A DNA stretch of 64,000 nt from Pirellula staleyi DSM 6068 (GCF_000025185.1 NC_013720.1:1488001-1552000), one strand, 5' to 3'. Counted from the stretch's first letter, positions 35,114 to 45,387 are shown. The notes: generated by a model from the sequence alone, not told the origin. Numbers and translations: made by a program.

Positions 35114-37477
35114 ATGTCTCCCCGAGTTGCCTTGCTGGCCATTGTGGCGATTCTGTCGCCTTTGTGCCTGTCTGTAAGGGCCGATGATACACCTTCGGTT
35201 TCTGAGCGGATCGATCAGCTCATTGAAGCCAGCGCCATCGGTCCGGTCGCTCCCACCGCTTCCGATGCCGACTTTGTGCGCCGCATCTACCTCGATTTGG
35301 TCGGAGTGATTCCCTCAGCGACGCAAACCCGAGCGTTTCTTAGCGATACTTCGCCCACCAAACGGGCCGATCTGATCGATCAGCTGCTCGAGACGCCGCA
35401 GTTCGCCCGCCACATGGCCCTGACGTTCGACGTCGTGCTGATGGAGCGCCGTCCCGATCGGGCGGTGAAGTCGGCCGAGTGGTTCGAGTACCTAAGGTCG
35501 GCTTTCGCGCAGAATCGTCCCCTCGATGCCTTGCTGCGGGAACTGATTACAGCCGATGGTGCCGACGAAGCAGCCCGCCCTGCTGCCCGGTTCTTACTCG
35601 ACCGAGAATGCGAGCCGAACTTGATCACGCGTGATGCCGGACGAGTGCTGTTTGGCATGGACCTGCAATGTGCCCAGTGTCACGACCATCCCAATGTGAA
35701 CGACTATTTGCAGGAAGACTACTACGGCCTCTATTCCTTTTTCCTCCGCACGAGCTCGTTTACCGATCCCAAAAAGAAGCAAGCTTTCACGAGTGAAAAG
35801 GCGGATGGCGAAGCGAACTTCAAATCGGTCTTCACTGGCAACTCAGCAGATCGTGTCGCCCCGCAGCTTCCTCACGGAAAGACTCTCTACAACGAGCCCA
35901 CGTTCAAGTCGGGTGAAGAGTACGTATCAATCCCGACCAAAGAGACCCGCGCGATTCCCAAACATAGCCGCCGCGCTCGGCTCGCCGAGAGTCTCACCTC
36001 GAGCTGGGAGTTTCGTCGCAATCTGGCGAATCGATTATGGGCCCACTTGATGGGGCGCGGGCTAGTGCATCCGGTCGACAGTCATCATCTCGACAATCCG
36101 CCGACGCATCCCGAGGTCTTGGAGCTCCTTGCGACCGAGATCGAAACATCGGGCTATAACCTCCAAACGATGCTCCGCACGATTGCTCTCACGCGTGCTT
36201 ATCAGCGTACCTGCGATCCTGTTGCGGAAGCGTCGGTGATGGGAACGGTGACCCCTGAACTTCTCGCTAGCCTCGAGCGCGATCGCGGAATTCTGGATGC
36301 CCAGCACAAAAGCCTCGATGAAACATTTCGCCAGGCACAGGCCGAGCGCAAACGACTCGTTGAACTGCTGGAAAAGAGTCGAGCTGAAGTCGTCGCGCTC
36401 GAGAAAAAGAAAACCGAGATTGCGGCGGATCTCGAAAAGAAAAAGGGGGCTGAAAAGCCCGCCGAAGAACTCGTCGCCAAAGTACGCGAGCAACTTCGTG
36501 CAACGACCGAAGCGGCCACGAAGGTCGCCGAAGCCGCCAAGTTGTTGGGCGAGGATAAGCCGCTGAAAGATGCCTCCGATCTGGTGACCAATCGTGCCAA
36601 ACAGATCGAGACCGATCTAGCAACCGCTGAAAAATCCCTCGCGGACAAACAAGCGGAAACCAAAGGTCTCTCTGATCAAATGGTGATGCTGCAGTCGCAG
36701 ATCGAAAGCACCCGCAACTCGCAAGTGTCGACCTCCGACCTGACAGCCGCTGAAGAAGCGATGCTTGGGCATCGTCACGAGCGCGACACGATCTACTATC
36801 GTTTGCAAGGACTCAAGAACCGACAATTGCTCGCCCAGCGCGTCGTCGATTTTCAAACCGCTACAGAGTCGGATAAGCCAGCCGAAGAGCGAGCCGCGAT
36901 CTGGAACGATCTGGTCGATCGCTGGACGATTGCTAATCAGGTGGCCCCTTTGCGCCCTCTGACGAGCGAACAGTTCACCCTGTCGCTCCTCGAAGGGACG
37001 GGGACCCTGGCTCATCGTCGTCAGCAGTTGCAAGCAGCGCTCGTAGCAAAGCCCCCTGATCGATTGCAGCAAGCACTCGAAGCTGATCGCGAGTCGATGC
37101 TGGAAACACTTGTCGACGAGCAACTATTCGAACAATCGCGAGGGAATCTCGGCGCTTTCATTCCGCTCTATGGAACTCTGGCGGGAGCCGACTTTCAGGC
37201 CACAGTCAACCAGGCTCTCTTCTTCGAGAATGGTGGGGCGGTGCAGTCTCTGCTGAATCCTGTCCCCGAGAATTTAGTAAGTCGGCTCATGCCACTCACG
37301 GAAGCGGGGCCAGTCGCTGAAGAACTTTACGTGTCGATCCTGAGCCGTTTGCCGAGCGACGACGAGCGTCACGAAGTGGCTGCCCACCTGCAAGATCGGA
37401 CCGACGATCGTCCGCAAGCACTCGGTGAACTGGTGTGGGCCCTCATGTCGACCAGCGAGTTTCGGTTCAATCACTAA
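35114..37477 (+). CDS. DUF1549/DUF1553 domain exported protein
   Basis: 787 residues. The ATG at 35114 has AGGAGG six bases upstream and opens a signal peptide (RVALLAIVAILSPLCLSVRA). The N-terminal DUF1549 domain has FVRRIYLDLVGVIPSATQ and a haem-like CAQCHDHP (Cys186-His190). The DUF1553 part follows with FRRNLANRLWAHLMGRGLVHPVD. It is interrupted by a charged coiled coil (about 390-560, many Lys/Glu/Ala heptads) before the C-terminal helical part (SRLPSDDERHE). Planctomycetes encode many DUF1549/1553 proteins paired with DUF1501, thought to act in the periplasm, possibly in polysaccharide breakdown; the reaction is not established. First gene of a three-gene operon. Confidence 0.88.
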   Translation: MSPRVALLAIVAILSPLCLSVRADDTPSVSERIDQLIEASAIGPVAPTASDADFVRRIYLDLVGVIPSATQTRAFLSDTSPTKRADLIDQLLETPQFARHMALTFDVVLMERRPDRAVKSAEWFEYLRSAFAQNRPLDALLRELITADGADEAARPAARFLLDRECEPNLITRDAGRVLFGMDLQCAQCHDHPNVNDYLQEDYYGLYSFFLRTSSFTDPKKKQAFTSEKADGEANFKSVFTGNSADRVAPQLPHGKTLYNEPTFKSGEEYVSIPTKETRAIPKHSRRARLAESLTSSWEFRRNLANRLWAHLMGRGLVHPVDSHHLDNPPTHPEVLELLATEIETSGYNLQTMLRTIALTRAYQRTCDPVAEASVMGTVTPELLASLERDRGILDAQHKSLDETFRQAQAERKRLVELLEKSRAEVVALEKKKTEIAADLEKKKGAEKPAEELVAKVREQLRATTEAATKVAEAAKLLGEDKPLKDASDLVTNRAKQIETDLATAEKSLADKQAETKGLSDQMVMLQSQIESTRNSQVSTSDLTAAEEAMLGHRHERDTIYYRLQGLKNRQLLAQRVVDFQTATESDKPAEERAAIWNDLVDRWTIANQVAPLRPLTSEQFTLSLLEGTGTLAHRRQQLQAALVAKPPDRLQQALEADRESMLETLVDEQLFEQSRGNLGAFIPLYGTLAGADFQATVNQALFFENGGAVQSLLNPVPENLVSRLMPLTEAGPVAEELYVSILSRLPSDDERHEVAAHLQDRTDDRPQALGELVWALMSTSEFRFNH

Positions 37478-37535
37478 ATGCTCGGCCCAGTACAGCGGTC
37501 CGAATTTTTTAAGTCACCTCACGGAGAATCGACCG

Positions 37536-38828
37536 ATGCGATGCGACTACGAATGTTCGACGAGCATCCACCAGGTGACGCGCCGCGCACTTATCGGCGG
37601 CGGATTGCTTGGTGGTCTAGCGGCTGGCTTCGGTGGTGGACTTGCGCCACTGACATCGACCGCGCTTGCTTCCGATCAGATCAAGTCGAAGCAAAAGCGG
37701 ATACTGAATATCTTCCTGCATGGTGGCGTGAGTCAGCTCGAAACGTGGGACCCCAAACCAAACACCGACACCGGTGGACCGTTCCGCGCGATCAACACCA
37801 GCGTGCCAGGGATGCAGATCTGTGAACTACTTCCGCACACTGCGAAGCAGATGCATCATCTGGCGATCGTGCGGAGCCTCAACACCAAGAATGGGGATCA
37901 TGGTCGTGGCACGGTCGAGATGACGACTGGTCGCAAAGAGATGCCAGGGACGGAGTATCCCCATCTCGGCGCTGCAGCAGCAAAATCCCTGACGCCCGAT
38001 CGATTTCCGCTCCCGGGACATATCTTGATTCGGAGCGATGGTCCTGGAAAAGGACAAGCAGCATACTTAGGCCCGAAGTACTCGAGTGTCGTGCTCTCGG
38101 ATGGTAAAGCGCCCGAGAATAGTGATCGACCGGCGAGCGTGCCCGATGCGCTTTCAGCCCGTCGCAACGATCTCCGGCGTAAGATGAACGACCGCTTTGC
38201 CGGACGTCGACGAACTGCCGACACCGATGCCTACACCTACTCGTACGATCAGGCCGAGCAGCTGATGGCGCGGAAGAGTGTGTTTGATGTGCAGCAAGAA
38301 TCGCCAGCCGATCACGATCGCTATGGACGCCACGAGTTTGGTCAGCACTGTCTGTTGGCTCGACGATTGCTCGAAGCCGAAGTGCCGTTTGTACAGATCA
38401 ACCACTCGAACTACGACACCCACTTCGAGAACTTCGACTATCACATCGAACAGCTCGGAGAATTCGATCGTCCTTTTGCCACGTTGATTGCCGATCTCGC
38501 CGAGCGGGGCTTGCTCGAAGATACGGTGGTCTGTGTGATGTCGGAGTTCGGGAGAACGCCGCACATCAACAAGACTTATGGCCGCGATCACTGGGGTACA
38601 GCTTGGAGTGTGGTCCTTGGTGGTTCACGGATTCAGCGCGGCGCGGTGATCGGTAAGACCAACGACAACGGCACCGCTGTGGTCGATCGCGAGGTCGATC
38701 ACGGTCACATCTTCCATACGATTTTGCAAGCAGCCGGTGTGAACACCAAAGCGGAGTTCATCATCGGTGGCCGCGAATTTCCGATCGCCGATCCCGCCAA
38801 AGACGCTATCTCGGAGCTGCTGGTATGA
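37536..38828 (+). CDS. DUF1501 protein with Tat-like signal
   Basis: 430 residues. The ATG at 37536 has GGAG nine bases upstream; an earlier frame overlapping the previous gene is not credible. The N-terminus carries TRRALIGGGLLGGLAAGFGGG, a twin-arginine signal. The rest is DUF1501, an alkaline-phosphatase/sulfatase-fold family: NIFLHGGVSQLETWDPKP, a middle RRLLEAEVPFVQINHSNYDTH, and CVMSEFGRTP with GRDHWGTAWSVVLGG, whose Asp/His residues resemble the metal ligands of that fold. It follows DUF1549/1553 by 58 bp and overlaps the WD40 gene. Confidence 0.88.
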   Translation: MRCDYECSTSIHQVTRRALIGGGLLGGLAAGFGGGLAPLTSTALASDQIKSKQKRILNIFLHGGVSQLETWDPKPNTDTGGPFRAINTSVPGMQICELLPHTAKQMHHLAIVRSLNTKNGDHGRGTVEMTTGRKEMPGTEYPHLGAAAAKSLTPDRFPLPGHILIRSDGPGKGQAAYLGPKYSSVVLSDGKAPENSDRPASVPDALSARRNDLRRKMNDRFAGRRRTADTDAYTYSYDQAEQLMARKSVFDVQQESPADHDRYGRHEFGQHCLLARRLLEAEVPFVQINHSNYDTHFENFDYHIEQLGEFDRPFATLIADLAERGLLEDTVVCVMSEFGRTPHINKTYGRDHWGTAWSVVLGGSRIQRGAVIGKTNDNGTAVVDREVDHGHIFHTILQAAGVNTKAEFIIGGREFPIADPAKDAISELLV

Positions 38829-39844
38829 GCGATCTCGCCGAGCAACCAGTTGCGATCGAGCCCGAGCATAGCCACGTAGTGGCGACGTTCAAACACAAGC
38901 GGCCGCTCGTGGCTTGTCGCATCGATCCGACAGGCAACTATGTTTTCACCGGCGCGGAAGATTATCTCGTTGTGCGGTGGAAGTTGTCCGATGGTAGCTT
39001 CACCGAAATGGCCGGACATGAAAGTTGGGTTCGTGCGTTGGCATTTTCTCCTGCAGGGGATGTGACTTACTCCGGTGGCTATGACGGTTTGGTCTTGTCT
39101 TGGAACAGCGCCGCCGAAAAGCCCGAGCCTGTGCTGAAGCTAACGGCCCACGATGGCTGGGTGCGAGCCGTGGCGGTGAGCCCCGATGGTAAGTCGCTTG
39201 CTACTTGCGGCAACGATGGCCTCGTGAAGCTGTGGGATGCCGCGACCGGATCGGCGCTCCACACGTTCGAAGGCCATGGAATGCACGTCTACAACGTGGC
39301 GTTTCATCCAACCGAAAACGCCATCGTCTCGTGCGACATCAAGGGGAACGTCAAGCACTGGGATCTCGCGGAGAAGAAGCTGGTGCGTGATGTTTCGGCT
39401 GCAGCGCTGTACAAGTACGACAAGCAGTTTCGGGCCGATATCGGCGGCGCACGAAGCATGGCTTTCTCGCGCGATGGGAAGCAACTCGCCCTCGGTGGCA
39501 TCACGAATGTCACGAACGCCTTCGCTGGCGTCGGCAATCCGGCGGTCGTGCTGATCGACTGGGAAAGTGGCAAAGTCGTCACGCAGTACGAGGGAAAAGA
39601 GAAGCTCAACGGCGTTGCGTGGGGTGTCAAGCAACATCCGAGTGGTTGCTGGATTGGCCTTTCTGGTGGTGGAGGTGGTGGTTGGTTGTACTTCTGGAAA
39701 GAGGCGACCGCGCCGGAGTTTGCCAAGGTGAAGTTGCCCGATACCGGTCGCGACTTCGACCTGCATAGCGATGGCCTGCGGGTGGTTGTCGCCCATGCCG
39801 ATTCGCAAATTCGTGTGCTCGAGCTCCGGAAAAAAGCGACGTAG
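38825..39844 (+). CDS. WD40-repeat protein
   Basis: 339 residues, about seven WD40 blades (for example DGLVKLWDAATGSALHTFEGHG, GNVKHWDLAEKK). There is no signal peptide, so it is probably cytoplasmic or a non-classical partner. The start overlaps the DUF1501 stop (ATGA), with GGAG upstream, so translation is coupled. WD40 proteins often accompany DUF1549/1501 pairs in planctomycetes and may scaffold them. Confidence 0.88.
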   Translation: MSDLAEQPVAIEPEHSHVVATFKHKRPLVACRIDPTGNYVFTGAEDYLVVRWKLSDGSFTEMAGHESWVRALAFSPAGDVTYSGGYDGLVLSWNSAAEKPEPVLKLTAHDGWVRAVAVSPDGKSLATCGNDGLVKLWDAATGSALHTFEGHGMHVYNVAFHPTENAIVSCDIKGNVKHWDLAEKKLVRDVSAAALYKYDKQFRADIGGARSMAFSRDGKQLALGGITNVTNAFAGVGNPAVVLIDWESGKVVTQYEGKEKLNGVAWGVKQHPSGCWIGLSGGGGGGWLYFWKEATAPEFAKVKLPDTGRDFDLHSDGLRVVVAHADSQIRVLELRKKAT

Positions 39845-39871
39845 TTCTCTCTACTGTTTCTGCACACGCTC

Positions 39872-39901
39872 AGGCTCCTCGCGATTGCTTACGAGGAGCC
39901 T
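39872..39901. terminator. Bidirectional terminator between convergent genes
   Basis: AGGCTCCTCG (39872-39881) and CGAGGAGCCT (39892-39901) form a perfect 10-bp stem with a 10-base loop, followed by CTTT. It lies in the 79-bp gap between the WD40 gene and the convergent 1058-residue gene and can serve both. Confidence 0.75.
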
Positions 39902-39923
39902 CTTTGCGGCGCTTATCACTCGC

Positions 39924-42900
39924 CTAGCCCAGCAAGCTGGTGCTGTACTTGATGCGGGCAGCCACACAAAGTTCGACGATTCCATCGCGGTAGGTGATTA
40001 GCCCCGGATGGAAGAACTTCTGCGCGGTGACAGGTCGAAAGCCTTTGAAGGCTTTCTCGACAGCATCGATAGCGCCGAGCAAGAGCCCGCGCTTCTGCTC
40101 GAGTGCGGTCGGGTTCACCGGTTTTCGGTTCTGCTCGATTTCAAAGTCACGCACCCCTGTCTGATAGGCCTCGAGCAGCTTGGTGAAACCGGTGGCGCCC
40201 GGCTTTGCCCAGCCACCTTCGCGAGTTTCTGCTTCACTCATCACGCGTTGCCAAACCCGACCATCGAGAACGATGTCCGCCGGCTTGGGAGTCCACATGC
40301 GAGTCGGTGGATTCTTGGCTTCAAAGAGCCGCTGACAAGCAGCGCGAAGGGCTTCGGCGACGATCTTCTCGGCTGTCATTGCCGACGCTACAAAGTTTCG
40401 GCGCAGCTGATCATCGGGCGATGCGATCAGTTCGCTCACCAGTCGGCTGATCACCATCTCGCGGAGCTGGTTGACCTCTGGTTCCAGTTGGCGCTTCTCA
40501 GGCTCGCCGAAATTGAGGTTATAGTCGCGGAACATACCAGCTTCGATCTTGCTGGGAAATTCGAGCAACTTGCATTTGACGTAAGGGGTCGTGATTTCAT
40601 ACGCATCCCACAGGCGCGTGATCTCTGCAGTGCGTGCGTCGCGCTTCCGCTTCTGATCGATCACGGCTGCTTCAACAGCTTTCTCGAGCACATCCTTCTT
40701 AGCAAGTTCGAGCGCTTCCCCTTCGAGCCCGGGGAAAGCCTTGTAGTCGATGTACCTCGAGCGAGTTTCTGCGGCCGAATCGCGACGCTCACCCGCCAAA
40801 CGCCACCACTCAAACAAGAAGGCTTTCATGCCCGAGTGCTCGGTCGTTCGATCGTTGGCAACTGGCTCGATGTCGTTGATTTCCGACTGCAGCGTTTCGA
40901 GCGCTGTCACGAGCGCGGTCGAGGCTGCGATGCAAGCTTCGTTGTCATCGGGGTTGGCATCGGAGTAAGCCTGGCGTGCTTGTTCGTAGGTGGCGAGAGC
41001 ACCTTCGAGATTCGGTCGGCTGTCGTACCAACCAGCGGCAATCGCTTGCTTATGCACTTCCTTCCAGCCCGCAATGCTGAGGTCGACTAAATCGGCGCGC
41101 CACGCGGGATTGTAGACAATGCTCTTGTCGCGGCCGACAATTTTATCGCGGACCCATTCGGCTCCCTCGGCGATTTTTTTGCCCGCTTTGCCGATGATAC
41201 TTTCGCCGAACGTTTCTTGATCTTCCCCTTGTTCGTCGCCGAGAATACCGCCCCCCTTGAGCGCCATGTATTCGCGAAGCAGCTTGCTCGACGTTTGAGG
41301 ATGATCGATGTCGGTGCGACCCAGCCCCATGTTCTCGAGGTGCCCAATCGCCCAGGCATCACGCTCTTTCATCGCCAGGTGACAGATCGCCACCTTGGCA
41401 TATTTCGAGCTGAATTTCATCACTTCCACCTGAGCGCGGCGAAGTGGGGGGGGACCAGCAGCATCGGCAATCAGCTTGGCAGCCTTCGCCGCATCGGACC
41501 AGTTGATGCCGGTGATGAAAGCGGTGGTGCCGATACTGATCACCGTTCCTGCGGTCGAAAGTCCTGCGCCGATGGGGGAGGCGACGACCGAGAGTTCGGT
41601 TGCTTTGCCAGCGGTTTCCAGAGCCGAGCTGACAGCCTTGAGAGCCGATTCAGCGAGCGCGATTTTTTGTTCGCGAGCCAGTCGAGCCAGCGGCAACAAA
41701 GCGGCGCTACGAGGATCGGTCTTGGCACCTTTCTCGAGCACTTTCAGGTTCAGCGTGTTCTTGAAGTAGTAGCCTGCTTTGGCCACTTCGAGCAGCATAT
41801 CTTTGCCCGACACCACAGCGCCGAGAACAGGGACCCAGTCGGAAGCGAAACCGAGACCAGCGCCGACCAGACCGTTCACGCAGGTGACGATCGCTTTGTT
41901 ACGCTCGAACTCGAGGATCTTCTCTTTGACAGGATTGTCTTTGAGCTCTTCGAGTTCCATGGCCGATTCGCCACTCGAGAGCCCTTCGGCACCTGCACCG
42001 AGCATCGAGTTGGTGAGGGAGATCCCTTTGGCAAAGGTCCCCATCACTTCCATCGCTTGCTTGAATTTCTCGTTATGCTCGCCGAACTTTTCTTTGAGAA
42101 AATCGATACCCGACTCGGCAATGCCGACGACGGTTTCGACCGTCTCTGTTGTTTCGGAGAGTGACTTGAGGGCGTTCTCGGCTTCTTCGATTCCCTTTTC
42201 CGCTTCGATTTGCGCGGTGACCGATTTGTAGAGCGCGACCTCTTTCACCACATCGTCGGGCCACAGCGCTTCGGGAATATTTTTGTAAACCGTGCTGACG
42301 ATCTCATCGATGGTGGCCCCTTTCGCCTGCAAGGCGCGCTTGCGCTCGGCACATTCGGTGATCGCCTTTTCCATCTTCTTGAGCTTGTCGGACTTCACCA
42401 GCGTCCCGGAGCTTCCTTCGGCAATCGTGTTGGCGAGGTAGAAGTTTTCGGCATCGGTGTCGGTGTCGAAACCATACTCTTTGTCCTCGACGATCACGAC
42501 GAAGTCGAACAGCGCTTTGTGCTCTTCTTCTTTCTCGGTCGCAAACTGCTGGGCGAGCACTTTCTCGCGTTCGATTTCGACCTGAGCTGCTTTCGCGAGA
42601 ACGATTGCCTCTCCGAGCAGCGCGATACCGGCGTCGTAGTCGAACTCATCGGCCTTGGTCATTGCCAGGTCGAACTTGGCCATGATCTCGGCCCCTTTAC
42701 CGGGGGCTGATTCCTTTTCCTTCAAACGTTCGCCGAGCAACTTGAAGGGATGGAATTCGGAGTTGGCTTTGCGCCAGGCAGTCCGCTTTTCTTTGTCGTT
42801 CTTCTTCGGCGCGGTTTCCACCGGCGCATCTTCGCGAACCGGCTGGGGACGCTTGGCTTCTTCGAGTTGCTGACGGACCGAAACAAGTCGTTCGTAGTCA

Positions 42901-43100
42901 TCGCGGCCCAGCACGCGGCGCTCGAAGTCGGGACGCTTCTCGCTCACGTGCGGGCTGTAATCTTCGATGCTCCGCTCGAGGCGTTCTTTCTCCCACTCAA
43001 GCCGATCGACATCGACCACCTTTTCCACTTTGCCGGAGGGGGGTGGCGACATGCCAAGCGCGAGGGCGAGTCCCTTGGGTTGTTCTACTGTGACTGACAT
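39924..43100 (-). CDS. Large helical protein with two hydrophobic segments, unknown function
   Basis: 1058 residues from the ATG at 43100 (GGGAG eight bases upstream). There is no signal peptide. The first 400 residues are charged and helical. Two Gly/Ala-rich hydrophobic segments at about 404-440 (NGLVGAGLGFASDWVPVLGAV) and 502-535 (VVASPIGAGLSTAGTVISIG) look like hairpins able to enter a membrane. Residues 555-640 include KYAKVAICHLAMKERDAWAIGHL, then an acidic stretch and helical C-terminal 400 residues. I do not recognise a family; the layout recalls soluble proteins that insert into membranes, such as pore-forming toxins or effectors of injection systems, but no toxin motif is seen. It follows the poly-proline protein by 29 bp, so the two are likely co-expressed. 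Confidence 0.8.
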   Translation of the reverse strand: MSVTVEQPKGLALALGMSPPPSGKVEKVVDVDRLEWEKERLERSIEDYSPHVSEKRPDFERRVLGRDDYERLVSVRQQLEEAKRPQPVREDAPVETAPKKNDKEKRTAWRKANSEFHPFKLLGERLKEKESAPGKGAEIMAKFDLAMTKADEFDYDAGIALLGEAIVLAKAAQVEIEREKVLAQQFATEKEEEHKALFDFVVIVEDKEYGFDTDTDAENFYLANTIAEGSSGTLVKSDKLKKMEKAITECAERKRALQAKGATIDEIVSTVYKNIPEALWPDDVVKEVALYKSVTAQIEAEKGIEEAENALKSLSETTETVETVVGIAESGIDFLKEKFGEHNEKFKQAMEVMGTFAKGISLTNSMLGAGAEGLSSGESAMELEELKDNPVKEKILEFERNKAIVTCVNGLVGAGLGFASDWVPVLGAVVSGKDMLLEVAKAGYYFKNTLNLKVLEKGAKTDPRSAALLPLARLAREQKIALAESALKAVSSALETAGKATELSVVASPIGAGLSTAGTVISIGTTAFITGINWSDAAKAAKLIADAAGPPPLRRAQVEVMKFSSKYAKVAICHLAMKERDAWAIGHLENMGLGRTDIDHPQTSSKLLREYMALKGGGILGDEQGEDQETFGESIIGKAGKKIAEGAEWVRDKIVGRDKSIVYNPAWRADLVDLSIAGWKEVHKQAIAAGWYDSRPNLEGALATYEQARQAYSDANPDDNEACIAASTALVTALETLQSEINDIEPVANDRTTEHSGMKAFLFEWWRLAGERRDSAAETRSRYIDYKAFPGLEGEALELAKKDVLEKAVEAAVIDQKRKRDARTAEITRLWDAYEITTPYVKCKLLEFPSKIEAGMFRDYNLNFGEPEKRQLEPEVNQLREMVISRLVSELIASPDDQLRRNFVASAMTAEKIVAEALRAACQRLFEAKNPPTRMWTPKPADIVLDGRVWQRVMSEAETREGGWAKPGATGFTKLLEAYQTGVRDFEIEQNRKPVNPTALEQKRGLLLGAIDAVEKAFKGFRPVTAQKFFHPGLITYRDGIVELCVAARIKYSTSLLG

Positions 43101-43129
43101 CGTTCTGACTCCCAATAAATGTTGGCGGA

Positions 43130-44878
43130 CTAGCCCAGGGCGGCGGCGATTTCTTTGAGTTTGCTACGAAGTGGACCGGTGATCTGCGTCGAGGGGACGA
43201 ACTCGTTTCCATCGAGGTTCTTCATCACCTCGTTGGAGTCGACGAACTTCGAGAACTCGGTCATCGTGGCGCGTGCCTTCTTCACCAGCGTATCGCGGCG
43301 CGTGAGGTCGCTCTCGTTGAGGATGTTGTCGAGCTGCTCGTCGAGATCGACATTCAGCTGCGCGATCACGGCATCGAGCTTCTTGAGCGCGGCCTTCATC
43401 GGGCGGAGCATCTCGGGATGATCGGCATAGGTCTCGCGGAACTTCTCTTTCAGCGTGGTCATCGAAGCCAAAGCACTCCGCTTGGTGGCGATGAATTCGA
43501 TGCGGGCTTTGCCGAGTTTCATCACCGAAACGTTGGCGTGTTCTTCCGGTTTTGTGGGCGCGGGGCCAGGACCTGGAGGTGGTGGTGGCGGCGGCGCGGT
43601 CGGTGGAGCGGGCGCGTTTTCGTCGACCGATTGCTCGTTGCCGGGTGGTGGAGGTGGTGGCGAAGTCGGTGGTGCCGGGACCTCGTTGGGGACCTTGGCG
43701 AGCGCTTCTTTCACCTTGCTCTCGAGCGTGCGATAGGTGCCGATGGCCGTGGGAAAGTCGGCTCCTTTCTCTTGCGTGGAAGCGGCAGCCAAGAGGGCGA
43801 TCAGCTCGTCCTTCATCTCGGGACTGGCAGCGACCGCCGCTTTCACTTGGGGATAGACTGCCTTCTTCAGGTCGGCACAAGCGGTTTGCAGTTTCTCGGC
43901 GGCAGCGAGAGCTTCTTTGACCGACGACTCGGCGAGCCCCAGCAAGGTGAACGCTTGATTGATCTCTTTGCTTTGAGCGAGTACGCCAGCCTCTTTGGTG
44001 TTGGCCGAGGCACTATCAGCCGCTTGAACGATCTTGGGAACCTTCGTCGAGGCGGCGAATTTTTTGGCCTCCTCGAGCTGTGGCATATGCTTCTTCAGCC
44101 GACCCATGAACTCGGCGAGGAGTTGCTTGTCTTCGGACGAAGTTTGCGGCGGCGGTGGAGGTGGTGGCGGAACTACAGGCTCGGGGGACGACTCCTGCTG
44201 TGGTTCAGGCGACGGTGGGCTCGGTGGTATCGGCGACGAAGTTGGTGAGGGTGTGGGTGGAGGAGGAGGAGGAGGAACTTCGCTTGTTGGCGAGGAGGGA
44301 GAGACCGGAGCATTCGGCGCCACCAAACCGGCCATGAACTCCTCGAGCCCCTTCATCTGCTGGGTCGCGCCATCGGGATCTTCGAGCGAGAGTCGCTTGG
44401 CAATATCTTTGCACTTTGCATCGAGGGCCTTCGCTTGATCGGGATTGTTTTTCCCGGCGGTTTTGGCCGACGCTTGCAGGGTGAGGTAGCGTGCGACGAG
44501 GGGATCGCTGGGATCGAGTATCGGCTCGTTCTCGTCGACAATTTCATAGGTGGGCGTGCACTTGAAGTCTGCCATGCTCGACAGAAAAGTCTTCAAGCCC
44601 GAAGGTGGGCCCGGCTCTTTTTCAAAGCCATCGCTGCGGGCCAGTTTGAACGTGATGTTCGTTCCTTTGCCGTCGGCGATGCCGTGATAGAACGTCCCTT
44701 TTCCTTGTTCTTTCGCTTGTTTTTTGAACTTTTCGAGGCTCCCCTTTTTGTAAAGGACGAGGCTGACCACTTTGGCGCCAGTGCAAACCATCGCAAACAT
44801 GCGAGGCTTACCCTTCTTCACATCATCGAGACAGTCGAGCGTTTTTTCGTCGACTTTATCTTCGTCTTTGTCACCCAT
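43130..44878 (-). CDS. Protein with N-terminal small domain and two poly-proline linkers, unknown function
   Basis: 582 residues from the ATG at 44878 (GGAGA upstream; a TTG two codons earlier is less likely). Residues about 1-115 form a compact domain (KPRMFAMVCTGAKVVSLVLY, then GKGTFYHGIADGKGTNITFKLAR). A helical part follows, then a Pro/Ser-rich linker with runs of seven to eight Pro (about 195-245), a helical domain (about 250-400), a second Pro-rich linker (about 400-440) and a C-terminal helical domain with ATMTEFSKFVDSNEVM. There is no signal peptide. The modular form suggests a scaffold or an effector partner of the downstream gene. I cannot name a family. Confidence 0.78.
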   Translation of the reverse strand: MGDKDEDKVDEKTLDCLDDVKKGKPRMFAMVCTGAKVVSLVLYKKGSLEKFKKQAKEQGKGTFYHGIADGKGTNITFKLARSDGFEKEPGPPSGLKTFLSSMADFKCTPTYEIVDENEPILDPSDPLVARYLTLQASAKTAGKNNPDQAKALDAKCKDIAKRLSLEDPDGATQQMKGLEEFMAGLVAPNAPVSPSSPTSEVPPPPPPPTPSPTSSPIPPSPPSPEPQQESSPEPVVPPPPPPPPQTSSEDKQLLAEFMGRLKKHMPQLEEAKKFAASTKVPKIVQAADSASANTKEAGVLAQSKEINQAFTLLGLAESSVKEALAAAEKLQTACADLKKAVYPQVKAAVAASPEMKDELIALLAAASTQEKGADFPTAIGTYRTLESKVKEALAKVPNEVPAPPTSPPPPPPGNEQSVDENAPAPPTAPPPPPPPGPGPAPTKPEEHANVSVMKLGKARIEFIATKRSALASMTTLKEKFRETYADHPEMLRPMKAALKKLDAVIAQLNVDLDEQLDNILNESDLTRRDTLVKKARATMTEFSKFVDSNEVMKNLDGNEFVPSTQITGPLRSKLKEIAAALG

Positions 44879-45387
44879 GGTCAATCTCCATCGTCTTTAC
44901 ATTGGGTTCGCGAGTGGCTCGCGAAAAGTGCTTGGTTTGGGACCTTGGTGCAGGATCAATACGCCGCTCGCAAGGTGCTCGTGGCGTCGTCTGCCGCTCG
45001 AGATACTGCGGCTCGTGGCAGGCAACACGCTGCGACCGGTTACGAGGCTAGCGCAGGCGATCACTGTTCTAGCCGATTGCACACTTCGTTCCAAACGGCG
45101 TCGTCAGATTTCGTTGCGACCCGCACTAGATTCGCCCCGCCCCGAGCGATCTTGGAAAAGAAACGAAATCTTTTTTTGACCAGAGGTGTCAACAAACTGC
45201 ATGCCGGTTGTATCGGCGGCGGTAAATAGCACGCGCGCTGGTGGATATTTAAGTCGAGTAAAATCGAGCGCAGCAGGCGCAAGTTTGCGCAACAAACGCA
45301 GCAGAACTCGCGCCCCTGCTGGGGGGAAAGGCTAAAAACGCCTCGAAAAACGCCAGGGGAGGTTGTTTCCTCTGCGCTGCTGTTCAG
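44879..45387. other. Intergenic region
   Basis: 509 bp between two minus-strand transcription units. It should contain the promoter of the 582/1058-residue pair and the end of the sialic-acid operon. Small frames here have no support. Confidence 0.5.

Noticed and set aside
40008-41090. 360-codon plus-strand frame opposite the 1058-residue gene
   Set aside because: It has no start context or domain, and the minus-strand frame is continuous with a good ribosome site.
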